Below are positions 46,001 to 55,282 of a DNA stretch of 64,000 nucleotides, piece by piece. The DNA is from Aurelia coerulea (taxonomy: Eukaryota; Cnidaria; Scyphozoa; Semaeostomeae; Ulmaridae). Below the pieces are notes generated by a model that saw only the letters and a program-made list of their open reading frames with translations, had not been told where the DNA came from and made no database searches. Positions within the stretch are counted from its first letter, which is position 1. The number at the start of each line of letters is the position of its first letter. A program made the position numbers and the translations under genes. The stretch lies in NCBI GenBank assembly GCA_039566865.1, contig CM076961.1:12051501-12115500 (forward strand), written 5' to 3'.

Positions 46001-46455
46001 ACATTGCAGTAATTACAGTTTATGTCAGGCTCAATATTCTCATCAATATCATAATCAGAAAGGTTAGGAAGGTTTTGTAGCTTTGAGAGCATTTCTAGAG
46101 TTGAAAGAGAATCAACTATGGAAGGTAGATCAGTAACATTTGTTCCAAACAGAATCTCATCAGTTACTAAGGTGAATGGAAACATTTGTGAGTTAGTAAG
46201 AACTGTACAGGCTAGGCAGTCAAGAGTTTTTTCCTCAAGAGATGCATATGAAGATGGTGAGATGTCATTGCATTTAATATGGATTTCGTGTTTGCATTGA
46301 CTGCAAGTAGTGGCTTTTTGATTTTTATGAACACGTTTTTGGCAGATGGTACATATTTTGCTATCGTTATGGCAAGTGGTTTCAAACGAGTTAGGCTCTA
46401 ATTCAAGATTGATTTTTTCAATGATTTGATCAACTTTTTTTGCTGAAGGCAACAT
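43090..46455 (-). CDS. LINE ORF2: PHD-like finger, endonuclease, reverse transcriptase
   Basis: About 1,121 aa from the ATG at 46455, no stops. Residues about 33-82 form a Cys/His finger (CTICQKRVHKNQKATTC, CSQCKHEIHIKC, CLAC), as in some CR1 elements. APE endonuclease about 165-390: SVLHMNIRSL, IGLSEIKESVELP, GGVGIYVKS, VIMGDFNINLL and SDHFPQFSIF, with metal-binding and catalytic residues present. RT about 610-890: VIPIFKKGDASKNSNYRPIS, GIFIDLQKAFDTVNHNIL (Asp), GVPQGSVLVPLLFLIYINDL and FLFADDTNIYFE (catalytic DD). The thumb and C-terminal block end ...GAKLWNDIP. It would nick DNA and copy its RNA at the nick. Domains, length and open frame suggest a recently active copy, though function is untested. 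Confidence 0.9.
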   Translation of the reverse strand: MLPSAKKVDQIIEKINLELEPNSFETTCHNDSKICTICQKRVHKNQKATTCSQCKHEIHIKCNDISPSSYASLEEKTLDCLACTVLTNSQMFPFTLVTDEILFGTNVTDLPSIVDSLSTLEMLSKLQNLPNLSDYDIDENIEPDINCNYCNVSELQSLETSANDFSVLHMNIRSLPLHFDELFALLGNIGIDFQLIGLSEIKESVELPISTNIDLPGYKFHYTSSQSAAGGVGIYVKSVLKANKRRDLSISSCEYETVWIEIENAKSKTILCCCAYRHPSSDINAFIDHMQEVLSQVANENKIAVIMGDFNINLLNSENHTLTSEFINAMFSNHFQPLILQPTRVTDSTATLIDNIFSNYLSRKVTSGNVLVQISDHFPQFSIFNNSAPDYNKSSYCVYNYKNFDESKFLDDYQKMDFAFLNTDDHTVDHKFDQFLTNLNQLVEKHCPKKKLNKKSLKLRNKPWINNQIQHMMRVRDRVFQQFKHAESSEVYAHYKLFRNRVVNEIKESKKSYFQHYFAENKSNMKLLWKGIRSVIKMKSNGGETNSIPFITNENGNKITDPNLIANNFNDYFINVANKITSKIPRNSNSPLRYLASSNNSCFFISPTVPVEVSLIIQSLKKGKSTGPNSIPVKLLKVLDPHISIQLSQIINESFLNGIFPDKLKIAKVIPIFKKGDASKNSNYRPISLLSVFSKIFEKLMHQRLYNFLELHEILFQMQFGFRNGHSTDHALISLSERIKSTLDSKRIGCGIFIDLQKAFDTVNHNILLQKLSHYGIRGSALHWFESYLTERLQYVSINNHSSSFSKVTCGVPQGSVLVPLLFLIYINDLPNVSKVLSFFLFADDTNIYFETENIAKLQYKINKELIKVKSWLEVNKLALNIEKTNFVVFHSPRKKLPEHILIKFGKKLVTRSRYVKFLSVLMDEHLSWKFHISELTKKLSRTSGIFFKIRHLLPQDILKNLYFSIFSSFLSYGSSTWGLSYDTFLEPLFLLQKKVLRSISFQPLFSPSTPIFFSLKILKLTDMIHHDILKFVYKSLNGLSPSHFLNYFTLSNTVHSHETRQAARGDIFQSIRNTFLYGLRSIKYFGAKLWNDIPIFIKMSVSFNIFKSKLKEFFVNGYGL

Positions 46456-46609
46456 CAATTTTCTGGCTATATAAAGTAAATAAATATAAAAAAGTAAATA
46501 TCAAAAAGAAACAACAAAAGGACTACTAATAGTTTAGGGACACTCAAAGGTTGGCTGCTTACCAGCATATGACCATTGCAGAATATATTATGATGCTGAA
46601 AAAAAAATG

Positions 46610-48101
46610 TCAGAAGGATTTAAATAATGTATAATTCTTGTCGCCTTTGTCTTTCTTTATCATCAGCACTGCAGGGTACTTTATGTACCCATTAGTAATG
46701 GATTTATTCTCTAATAAAGTCTTTCTTTCCAACAAGGCAGCATTCCTTCTCAATGTCAGTTTAGTTGAAAACATCTGCTCAACACGTACACCAATCTTAG
46801 GATGCTTCTTTTGGAGTTCAATAAATTCATATTTAACTTGTTCTGAATCCTTCCACGAGTGAAATTTTACATACCGGGTGTCTCAAAAAAAAGTACCTCC
46901 TTTTGATTCAACAAGGCAACAAAACGATAATATTTCGGGACTTTTTGAATTCATGGCTACATTTGTTGTTCTTCAACTTAAATGCACATACCTTGCATTT
47001 GGAAATCGACCACCAAACACCGGAGATATGAGTTCATAAGGTCAAAATTAGGAGTGCACCTGAAACCAGAGGTTTTGAGAAATGGCCTAGCCATAATTTG
47101 ACAACAAACAGGCATTTTGCAAACGAATTTTCGACTTTGACCTTTACTTTTTATTTTTGAAAAGATTTATACCTTGAATTACTTCAATTGTTCTTGCAGT
47201 GACTTTTCTTTTGAGGAAACGGTCCTTGCATTGCATTCGATTCCAAGCGCTTTGTATTAAAGGAGAGGAAAAGGAGCACATGCACGCTTATTTTAGAGAT
47301 GTGGCACGATTTTATCACTCTTACCACGTTTTCACTATATTTGTTTAATCAGTGCCATGTGTCCATGCATCTTTTATTCTTTTCAAGAGCAAAACACGGA
47401 AACTTAAAGTCTACAGGTACTTTGGAAAATGGCCACGATACAAATCATGACTAGGCCCTTTTTCAAAACCTCTGGTTTTGGGTGTACTGTAAATTTTGAC
47501 TTAGCGAACCTGTATCTCCGGTGTTTCGTGGACGATTTCTAAATTCAAGGTACGTGCATCTAAGTTGAACATTGATAAATTTAGCTGTGAAGTCGGGGAG
47601 CAATGATATCTTATTGCTTGGTTCCTATTTCCAGTCAAAAAGGGGTACTTTTTTCTGAGACACCCGGTATATATGACACGGTCCTTTTGAATTTGTTGAT
47701 GGTTTCCCCCTGTGAGCTCTTTCGATCATGGTCTCAACAGCATCTCGATGAAGTTTAGTATGGCGAGTAATGACATTGATGAGATGCTCCTCGGTCTGCT
47801 CCCAAGTTTCATTTCGTTCCTCTTTTATTCCTTTAAAAATAAGAGTTGAGCGAAGACCTCTGTTAATTTGATCTTCAAGTGATTCTTCCAAAGCTTTATG
47901 CGAGTCACGCAGTGACGATATTTCAGATTTTAGATCTTCAATTTCCGTAATATTTCTTGTTGCCTTGGCCTCTGCCCTATGAGAAATGTCTCTAATTTGG
48001 TCAACATCAGCAATTATCTTATCAAATTTAGAGTTAATTTGCGATATGATATCATCTTTGTGACTGTCTAGCAGCTTTTTAATCTCTTCAAGGGTTGCCA
48101 T
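46610..48101 (-). pseudogene. LINE ORF1, split by a TA MITE
   Basis: ATG at 48101 (MATLEEIKKLLDSHKDD), an N-terminal coiled coil to about residue 85 (DLKSEISSLRDSHKALEES), then an RRM-like nucleic-acid-binding region (STLIFKGIKEERNETWEQ, ETMIERAHRGKP). At PCHIY the frame runs into a MITE (46874-47667). Beyond it, after one TA, it resumes as VKFHSWKDSEQVKYEF and ends with the C-terminal domain (TLRRNAALLERKTLLENKS, YPAVLMIKKDKGDKNY). This is the RNA-binding chaperone of the LINE particle. Without the MITE it would be about 230 aa and continuous, so the MITE is the only visible lesion. It lies 154 bp upstream of ORF2. Confidence 0.82.
46874..47667. mobile_element. 794-bp TA-flanked MITE inside LINE ORF1
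   Basis: TA at 46872-46873 and 47668-47669. Ends CCGGGTGTCTCAAAAAAAAG and, inverted, CCGGGTGTCTCAGAAAAAAG. Inner inverted words include AAACCAGAGGTTTTG and CCGGAGATA. The reading frame of ORF1 is restored by removing it with one TA. Confidence 0.88.
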
Positions 48102-48404
48102 TCTTTTTGACTCGAGCAAGGAATCTTCACTGTGCGTTTTCAGCAGTTGGAGCAGTTGGGCCTAAGTCAGGGTGATCAGAGATGATTTCGAATAAATCTT
48201 GCTTGAAGCATCGTTATTTCAACAAATTATAGTATGGCGACGTCCAACGATAAGATAATTCCTCGATGGCATTGGATTTAGTACAGACATAGACAGACAA
48301 TAAAGCTAACGCATGGTCTGCAAGCTGGAAGCAGAATCACGCGTCCATCTTTCTCGTAGCCTCGTTTAGACTCTCGTACAGCAGCTTGCAATTCATCGAT
48401 TTCT

Positions 48405-48636
48405 AAATCTCAAATCACTACGAAAATGTTTTCTCCTTGTCCATTCATGTCGATTCTGTAGAAAGTTTGATCAACGTTTTTTGATCGTTTTCAGTGTATT
48501 CGAAAACGAAAATTTTAAGAAACTCGCTTGTTGCTCTAAAAACTGAAAACAGAAAAATTTCCAAAAAATCCCGGAATCTAATTCAGGCTTTCTGCTAAAG
48601 ATTAAGTCACAAATCTTCAAAATCGGTCCTGTGTAC
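48405..48636 (-). repeat. Inner inverted repeat, right arm
   Basis: Inverted partner of 42233-42425, bracketing the LINE. It reads on the minus strand YTGPILKICDLIFSRKPELD, matching the plus-strand reading of the other arm. Confidence 0.65.
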
Positions 48637-48896
48637 AATTTATCGTGACCTGCCAAAAGTGCATAGTTTATTTTGGCGCACCCAGTAGCATATTTGAATT
48701 TGTGTGCAGGAAATTGGTTGAGGAGCACCCCATACCCTTGTTTAAGTGAATTGGCAACAAAGGGCGTGGGAGGTGGGGCTGGGGATGATGGTAGCCCCAA
48801 TTTTTACAGAATTTGCAAAATTAGCCCTGTTATGAGGTTCTTTTGGTCTTCGCTAACTTCAAATTTTAGTGCTAGCTGAGCTCCTAAAAGTTCTTT

Positions 48897-50209
48897 TTTT
48901 GCCAGGATTTTACTGTGGTAGAATTGGCTAGGTCATTTACTGTAAATTGAGTTGGTGGATAATACTGGGATTTTCTCTTGCATCCTTATTGATGTCTCGA
49001 TTTAGCTTGAAGAAATGAAAGAATTATGAACAAAACAATTATTAACTGATATTTTCATGTCTGAACAGCTCTTGCAACTTTCTCAATTCCTTCATAACCG
49101 TTCATCGCAAGAGGTGCATCACTCAGTAAACATCTCGCACACCTTTGGTTGGCAAAAATCCTTTTGTTTTCAAGAAGAATCCATGAAACTTCCCCAAAAA
49201 TCGTATTGTTTTCAAAACACCTTTTCGGAAAAGGATACATCCCATTTGGGGGAATACTTTAAGCCAATACGCGTATATGCTAGGAAATATAAAGCCTTAA
49301 ATCGGGTCATTCGATACACCAGCTTTTCATTATTCTTGAAAACGAGCAAGGTAACCCTCGATTTTCATCAGCCAAAATTCAAGGTACGCGTATTTCTTTA
49401 TAAGAAACCGCTCATAAGAAACGGTAGGCTCAGTTTTTCGAAAGTTAAGAAACAACCCTACCTAAATTTAAAAAGCTAAGAAACTTTTGTAATTTGCAGT
49501 CTGATTTTCCTATCACACTCAAAATTGTTTTGACACTGTTCAGTTATAGCAACTGTTTGGACAATATTTTGAGTGCGAATTATGTTATTTACTTGTTTTA
49601 TAATTAACTCTACACTTCAGGCATTAAAATTATAAGAAACACGTAAGAACGTTTTGGTAGCAAAATGACCCAAACATTTGCGAAACTGCCTACCAGCCCC
49701 GGGCCTTAGTTTCTTATGAAGAAAAATACGTGTAATGCGGTTCAATCGGCCGTTGTTAGCGAGCAGGGAGCCCCGTTGTAATTTTATAGCGCGTTGAACT
49801 GGTTGAAGGAAATCTCTTCACAAGACAAAGAAGCACACTTTTTCAATGCCTTTTAAACATATTCTATGCGCAAGGAGCAGGTTATGACAAGGCATCCCAG
49901 GAGAGAAAACACTATTTCCTAACTATTTCATTCTCCCCTGATGATACCACGTGTACCTGTAACTTTGGCAAGGCTAAAATGCTGAAGGGCCTTGGCTAAA
50001 GATTTCGTCAGTTTGCAAGACTCCCATACAAGGCCTTACGAAGAAAATACGTTTTAACTAATGCACCAAGTGACCGATTTTGATGGGGTAAGGCTTATAA
50101 TTTAAGTTAGACCTTTTGCTGCACGGACTAATTCATTTCACGACGATCGGGTGGCTACAAGCAACGTCACAGTGCGCCAAACACCCCACGTTTATTTTGA
50201 CTCACCCGG
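48897..50209 (-). repeat. Right TIR arm of the 12.8-kb element
   Basis: Inverted copy of 37438-38752, including a copy of the small MITE (49385-49734). Confidence 0.85.
49385..49734. mobile_element. MITE of the 21005 family, copy 3 of 3
   Basis: Same orientation as 21005-21394; ends TACGCGTATTTCTTTATAAG and its partner near 49715-49734. Lies inside the right TIR arm. Confidence 0.75.
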
Positions 50210-50389
50210 TATACTATGAAAGTAATGCATTGCTACAGGTTATAGAAAAAACTAGGAGAATAATTATCTATCAATCTACTTTAATCTTAATGAAGGGGTT
50301 GAAAAAAAGAAAAGAAAATTACTAGAATTAAGAAAAACAAGTGGAATAAAAATTCAAATACTAACAGGATGGATTGTAAATGAGCTGGG

Positions 50390-51830
50390 GTAGTTTGGAT
50401 TGTCAGAGTTTTAATCGTAGTTTTTGTTAATGTATTTTTTTAGTTTTTGTAGAACATTTTTCTTTGATTTTATATTTCGTATGTCGGGTGGGATTTCATT
50501 CCAGATTTTGACACCAGTACAAAGTATTGATCTTTGTTTGTAGCTCGTGGTGCTACGGGGAATTACAAAGTTTCCCGTGGAAGAGAATCTAGTTCGATAA
50601 CTGTGTATTGAGCTTGCTTTTTGAAAGGAATTTTGGAGATTACCATGTGAGGATTTAATATCAAACATGAACTTTGCAACTTCGCATTTGTAGGTATCGT
50701 CAAAATTGAACAACCCCAGTTTAGTAAAAATGGGTTGGCTGTGTGCTTGTCGCGTAGCAAAATCGATTATTTTCACAGTTTTCCTGAGATTTCATCTGAT
50801 AGATTTCAGGGCTGTGGAGTTAGCACTGCCCCAGTTTAGTAGACCATAGTAGACATGAGACATGATGAACGAATTGTACAGGGTCCGTAGAAGGCTTTGT
50901 GTTATCATGTGACGCAATCGAAAGAGAATACCTTGACCTTTAGATATTTCAATATTTACTTGTTTTATATGATCTTTCCAAGTTAGGTTTTTATCAATTA
51001 AGACACCTAGATATTTTGTTGAATTTTTTTCTGGCAATGGCTCCTTGTCAATGAACAGGTTAAGTGATTTATTAGCAACTTTTTGTCTGGGATAAATTAG
51101 CATAAAATTAGACTTTGAGACGTTCAATGACAGTTTGTTTGCTCGTAGCCATTCTAAAATTTTGACAAGCTCCTGATTTAAGTCATTTTGCAATGTATCA
51201 ATGTTTTTATGCGAATGTAAGATACTTGTGTCACCTGCAAACAAGTGAAATTGCAATAACTGAGATGCTTTATGGATATCGTTGATGTACAATAAAAAGA
51301 GAAGGGGACCAAGGACGCTGCCTTGGGGGACACCACAACTTATTGTCCTTGTTTCAGATAACTGTTCTCCTATACAAACTTTCTGTTGTCTGTTCGATAG
51401 ATATGAATTGAAATAAACCAGTCTTTAGCGGTTCCTCGTATCCCGTAGTACGCTAGTTTTTCAATTAAGATCGTCTGGTTTACAGTATCAAACGCTTTTG
51501 AGAAGTCAAGAAACATGCAACATGAAAAAAAGCCTTTTCTCTTTATTTTCAATTAATTTGGTATATATATCTAGGATTGCAAGTGATGTTGATTTGTTTT
51601 TTTTGAAAGCCAAATTGGTGTTCAAAGATAATTTTATGTGTGTCCAAGAAGCTTACTAACCGCTTGTTCATAGCTTTCTCTAGAATTTTACTGAAAATCG
51701 GTAGAATGGAAATCGGTCTGTAGATTGTTTCTTCAAGCTCGTTGTCAACATATGTCCCGTTCAACATAACATCATCACCTTGTAAAATGTTGAAAACTCC
51801 CAAGAAGCATTCACCTATGCGTGACTTTTA
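50390..51830 (-). pseudogene. Decayed LINE reverse transcriptase
   Basis: Minus-strand pieces in several frames: YRPISILPIFSKILEKAMNK (51803-51549), FLDFSKAFDTVNQTILIEKL and GIRGTAKDW (51552-51370), then YINDIHKASQLLQFHLFAGD (51292-50792) and a C-terminal part (50776-50411) ending GVKIWNEIPPDIR. The catalytic box reads FAGD instead of FADD, and the frames change at least three times. The endonuclease is absent. The 3' end is near 50220-50400. It is a dead CR1/L2-like element. It may be the 3' half of the element whose ORF1 lies at 52613-53512. Confidence 0.8.
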
Positions 51831-52445
51831 AATTGTAGTAAAAACAGAAGGAGAAGAAATGACGAATACTGACGAAACTTGGCGCAACAACGGCTCACAA
51901 CGGTCTGATTTGAGGTCTGGGTGAGAGAGAAAAATGGCGCGAAGGGGTGTCGACCCTGTCGACGCGGCTTTGGACTGATCAAAAGGCATTGTCGAGACTG
52001 AACTCATTTTCTTACGAATGTAGACTTCTTCTCTTCAATGATTGCAACTGCTGCAAGCATTAAATTGAGCTCACCAAGGAACGAAAGTCGAAAGACGATT
52101 GTTGTTGCAGAGCCTTTGCCTCTAAGCCCTGAAGTGCTGCGGCCTCGCAGCTTTGCGACTAGTTGCCGCCATCTTTCGGTTGTGTCAATCAGTGGTCCGG
52201 GAAATATCATTTCTAGCCTCTTTTTGGCAGCTACTGAAAATAAACCAATCATTGGCAAGAAAAAAATCATGTGACCACGAAATTAGGTCAGGTGACCAAA
52301 ATGAAGCTCTGTGATTGGTAACACAACTTCTTGTGGTACTCGGCCTAAATAGGGCCAGCCATTTGGCTGGGAAGCCATGAGTCCTAGTATGAGCGAGTAG
52401 GGTGGGTGGGTGGTAGCGATTACTAGGACTCAATCGTAATCAGTC
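51830..52445. other. Insertion-like interval between LINE parts
   Basis: GC-richer sequence without recognised coding. Near 52380-52445 it holds words (TAGTATGAG, GATTACTAGGACTC, AATCAGTCTAGAC) that resemble 165-200 at the start of the window (GAGTCTAGGACTC, AATCAGTCTA), hinting at a shared repeat. Confidence 0.4.
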
Positions 52446-52446
52446 T

Positions 52447-52526
52447 AGACAAATATCACAACGAATCTTGTTTTTAGTATTATGCAAGGGGTCCAAGCAC
52501 TGACTACATTTTAGTGATTCAGGCAT
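52447..52526 (-). pseudogene. Start of LINE ORF2, zinc-finger stub
   Basis: Minus strand MPESLKCSQCLDPLHNTK, then IRCDICLD and a stop. The paired CxxC motifs match the Cys-rich start of LINE ORF2s such as 43090-46455. It lies just downstream of the ORF1 at 52613-53512 and is cut off near 52446. Confidence 0.45.
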
Positions 52527-52612
52527 AATCTAGTGAAAAGTAAGGAGAGTGATTTAGTTTCAGCTTGGCATACCCATTGGGACTGAGAGGGGTTTGTTTA
52601 TTAGTTATAAAT

Positions 52613-53512
52613 CTAAACAACTTTGTTCTCAATGTCCTCGACTCCACGAATTTCAACTCTTAGAGTATTTTCATCTTTCCTTGCAAAGACATCACCATTT
52701 TTGGTCCAGCAATACTTCCATTTGATGGCATTGGTCTTTACTCTGGCTTGTCGAAAAAGCTCTTTGTTTCTGGTTGTCAGGGATTCATTAATAAAAATCT
52801 TACCATTTCTTTGAGCAGGTGTGGCATGGAAGCCAAGGGAACCAACCGTTTCTCCTTTCATTTTTTTCCTATTTCCCAGCATTTCATCGGATTTCATCCT
52901 GTTTAGGAACTTACAGATAAGACCAGTGTCCCCATTTCGTCTTTGAATCCGGTGACATGCAACCATGTCATCATTCTTTATATGGACTCCTATTTCTGAT
53001 GCAATCTTTATGATTATTTCCTCAGGCTTTTCGTTTTGCTGCTCAGGTAAGCCGTTGACCTCGATGCATTCCCTTCTTCCGTACTGTTCCAAATCGTTGT
53101 TTTCTCTTTCCAAGGTGTTTATTGACTTTGCTAAATCTTTCATACCTGCTCTCATTTCTGCCATTTCGCTTTTCATCAAGGTGTTTTCCTTCGTTAGACT
53201 GTCGATCGTTTTCTTTTGGCCCTCGTATTGGGAATTCAGGAAGGACATCGATTTTTCATATTCTATAAATTTCTTCTCTAAGCTGGCAAAGTGCTCGTTG
53301 TTTTCTCTCTTTGCGTTGGTAATCTGTAGAGTAAGGGAATCCAATCTTTTATTGAGGTTTTCTTCGTTCTTTTCAAGCTTTTTCAGGATAATGGCCAAGG
53401 TTTCTTCTTTGCTTTTATCGGTTTCTCCCATCGTGGCTTGTTTTGTATTTCGATAAAACTCCGTCTGATTTGTAAAATCGTGCTTTCCATCCATAGTTAT
53501 AGTAATTAACAT
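52613..53512 (-). CDS. LINE ORF1p (coiled coil plus RRM)
   Basis: 299 aa, uninterrupted, ATG at 53512. Residues about 40-135 are a long heptad coiled coil (LEKNEENLNKRLDSLTLQI, KKFIEYEKSMSFLNS, KENTLMKSEMAEM). An RRM-like core follows: NDLEQYGRRECIEVNGLPEQ, EEIIIKIASEIGV, VACHRIQRRNGDTGLICKFL, then a basic C-terminal domain (FINESLTTRNKELFRQARVK, WKYCWTKNGDVFARK). This is the trimeric RNA-binding ORF1 protein of LINEs. Its ORF2 should follow at lower coordinates; only a zinc-finger stub (52447-52526) and perhaps the decayed RT at 50.4-51.8 kb remain. Confidence 0.82.
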   Translation of the reverse strand: MLITITMDGKHDFTNQTEFYRNTKQATMGETDKSKEETLAIILKKLEKNEENLNKRLDSLTLQITNAKRENNEHFASLEKKFIEYEKSMSFLNSQYEGQKKTIDSLTKENTLMKSEMAEMRAGMKDLAKSINTLERENNDLEQYGRRECIEVNGLPEQQNEKPEEIIIKIASEIGVHIKNDDMVACHRIQRRNGDTGLICKFLNRMKSDEMLGNRKKMKGETVGSLGFHATPAQRNGKIFINESLTTRNKELFRQARVKTNAIKWKYCWTKNGDVFARKDENTLRVEIRGVEDIENKVV

Positions 53513-53597
53513 GTTTTAAACTAGATAATAAACCTAAGAAATAAGTTTTCGTAGTTGATCTTGTTACATATCGAGTATATTTTACGCAAATCCTGGA

Positions 53598-55282
53598 GCT
53601 GTAGAATTCACGTCCGCACGCCACGATTGTGACTCAATCAACAGGGAAACACGTGCTGTTTCCTTAGATTTTTCTAAGGCTTTTGACAAGGTATGGCACG
53701 AAGGATTACTGTATAAACTTGAGTGTAACGGTATATCTGGAAAGCTCCTCAATTTAATTCGAAATTTCCTTTCTAATCGTAAACAACGGGTCTTGCTGAA
53801 TGGTAAAAATTCTGAATGGGCAGACATATCGGCAGGAGTACCCCAAGGATCGGTTTTAGGACCACTTCTTTTCCTTGTATACATTAATGACCTTGTTGAG
53901 AATGTTAGATGCGATATTAAGCTCTTTGCTGATGACACATTGCTTTTTACAGCTGTCTATGATGAGCTCAAAACTGCAGAAGAACTAGATAGTGATTTGG
54001 AGAGGGTACGACTATGGGCGTGGCAATGTAAAATGAAATTGAATATTGAGAAAACGGAAGAAGTCATTTTCTCTGCCAAGAGGGTCAAACCAATCCATCC
54101 CCCTTTTTCTTTTGGTAATGATGACGTAGCAAGAAAGAGTGAGCACAAGCATCTTGGTATGATCCTTGATTCCAAGCTAGACTTTCAAAGACACATTAGA
54201 GAGGCAATACAAAAAGCGAGGCGCGGCATCGGGATGATAAGATACTTTTCCAAGTATGTTTCGAGAGACATTTTAGATCAAATATATAAGCTTTATGTTA
54301 GACCACATCTTGATTATGGAGATATCATTTATCATAAATACGATCCTCAAATGCGTCAAAAGTTTACACAGAGACTTGAACAAACTCAGTATTGTGCTGC
54401 CTTAGCGGTAGCTGGTGCATGGAGAGGAACAAGCAGGGAACGTCTTTACAGGGAACTTGGCTGGGAGGACTTGTATCTCAGGAGATGGTATAGACGACTC
54501 TGTCATTTTTACAATTTGACAAAATCCCATTCCCCAGATTATTTGTTTGCTGAAATTCCCCCTGAGTGAAACGTAAGCTACAATTTTCGAAATATGAGAA
54601 TGTATCACCAAAATGTTGGAAGAACTGCGCGATACTCGAACACCTATTTTCAAAATGCTCCTTTTGCGTGGAATTTGCTTGATGATGAAACAAAAAATTC
54701 AACGTCAATTTCTGAGTTTAAGCGCAAATTATTTGCGATGATAAGACCCAATAAGAATTCAATTTACGGTATAAATAATATTGCTGGGATTAGGCACTTG
54801 TCGAAATTGCGACTAAAGTTTAGTGGACTAAATGAGCATAGATTCAGACATAACTTTGACTGTGTCAATCATGTCTGCCGGTCTGGTACTGCTGATGAAG
54901 ATAGTGAGCATTTCCTCCTGCACTGCCATTTTTTCGAAGAAGCACGAAGAGATCTTCTTGGCAGCTTATCAGATGTTCCTGGGTTAGATATAGTTGGATT
55001 GGACACACAATCCTTATGCCATTTAATAACGAAGGTGTTGTGGCGCAGTGGTGCAATCCTCTGACTTTGCAACCAGAACAGTCAGGCGGAGTGGGTTCGA
55101 TACCCGGTAGGACCCCATCACTTGAGCGTCATGACAAGGGGTCGCGGACTTGATTAGGTCTGCTCTATTTCTGCAATTCATTTAATCTTATTTGGAGAAA
55201 TGCAGACCTAACCCTAATTACAAATAGGATGATTATGGAAGCAACAATTACTTATATCAAGGCAACGATGAGATTCGATTGA
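53598..55282 (+). pseudogene. 5'-truncated LINE RT with SINE insertion
   Basis: Begins inside the RT at NRETRAVSLDFSKAFDKVWH (catalytic Asp), then ADISAGVPQGSVLGPLLFLV, IKLFADDTLLF (catalytic DD), the thumb (HLGMILDSKLDFQRHI) and the C-terminal domain (LDYGDIIYHKYDP). One in-frame TGA at 54567-54569 interrupts it; the frame continues NVSYNFRNMRMYHQN, AWNLLDDETKN and the Cys/His tail CRSGTADEDSEHFLLHC. A tRNA-derived SINE (about 55034-55223) splits the last residues, which resume as NRMIMEATITYIKATMRFD and a stop. The 3' UTR probably continues to about 55800. Confidence 0.85.
55034..55223 (+). mobile_element. tRNA-derived SINE
   Basis: The 5' part looks like a tRNA: A-box TGGCGCAGTGG (55041-55051) and B-box GGGTTCGATACCC (about 55093-55105), internal RNA polymerase III promoter elements about 50 bp apart. 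The tail runs to CCTAACCCTAATTACAAAT. It interrupts the LINE C-terminal coding region. No clear target duplication was seen. Confidence 0.7.

Larger units (their letters stand above)
42712..48404 (-). mobile_element. Nearly full-length CR1-like LINE
   Basis: Minus-strand order: 5' UTR (about 48404-48102), ORF1 (48101-46610, split by a MITE), a 154-bp gap, ORF2 (46455-43090), 3' UTR, and a short (ACTGAA)n tail near 42712-42735. ORF2 is open throughout. Outer limits are approximate because target duplications could not be placed. It is the best-preserved retroelement in the window. Confidence 0.8.
37438..50209. mobile_element. 12.8-kb TA-flanked element with 1.3-kb TIRs
   Basis: TA flanks both ends (37436-37437 and 50210-50211) and both termini read CCGGGTGAGTCAAAA. 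Arms match for about 1.3 kb (37438-about 38752 and about 48897-50209). Contents: a DDD transposase (39640-40725, plus strand), a MITE (41405-42013), a LINE (about 42712-48400) with its own MITE, and an inner inverted repeat (42233-42425 and 48405-48636) around the LINE. Without the LINE and the two MITEs about 5.7-6.5 kb remain. The transposase's link to these TIRs is inference from position and TA target. Confidence 0.75.

Noticed and set aside
55034..55110. Functional tRNA gene
   Set aside because: The A/B boxes are good but the 3' acceptor does not pair and the unit continues into a SINE tail.
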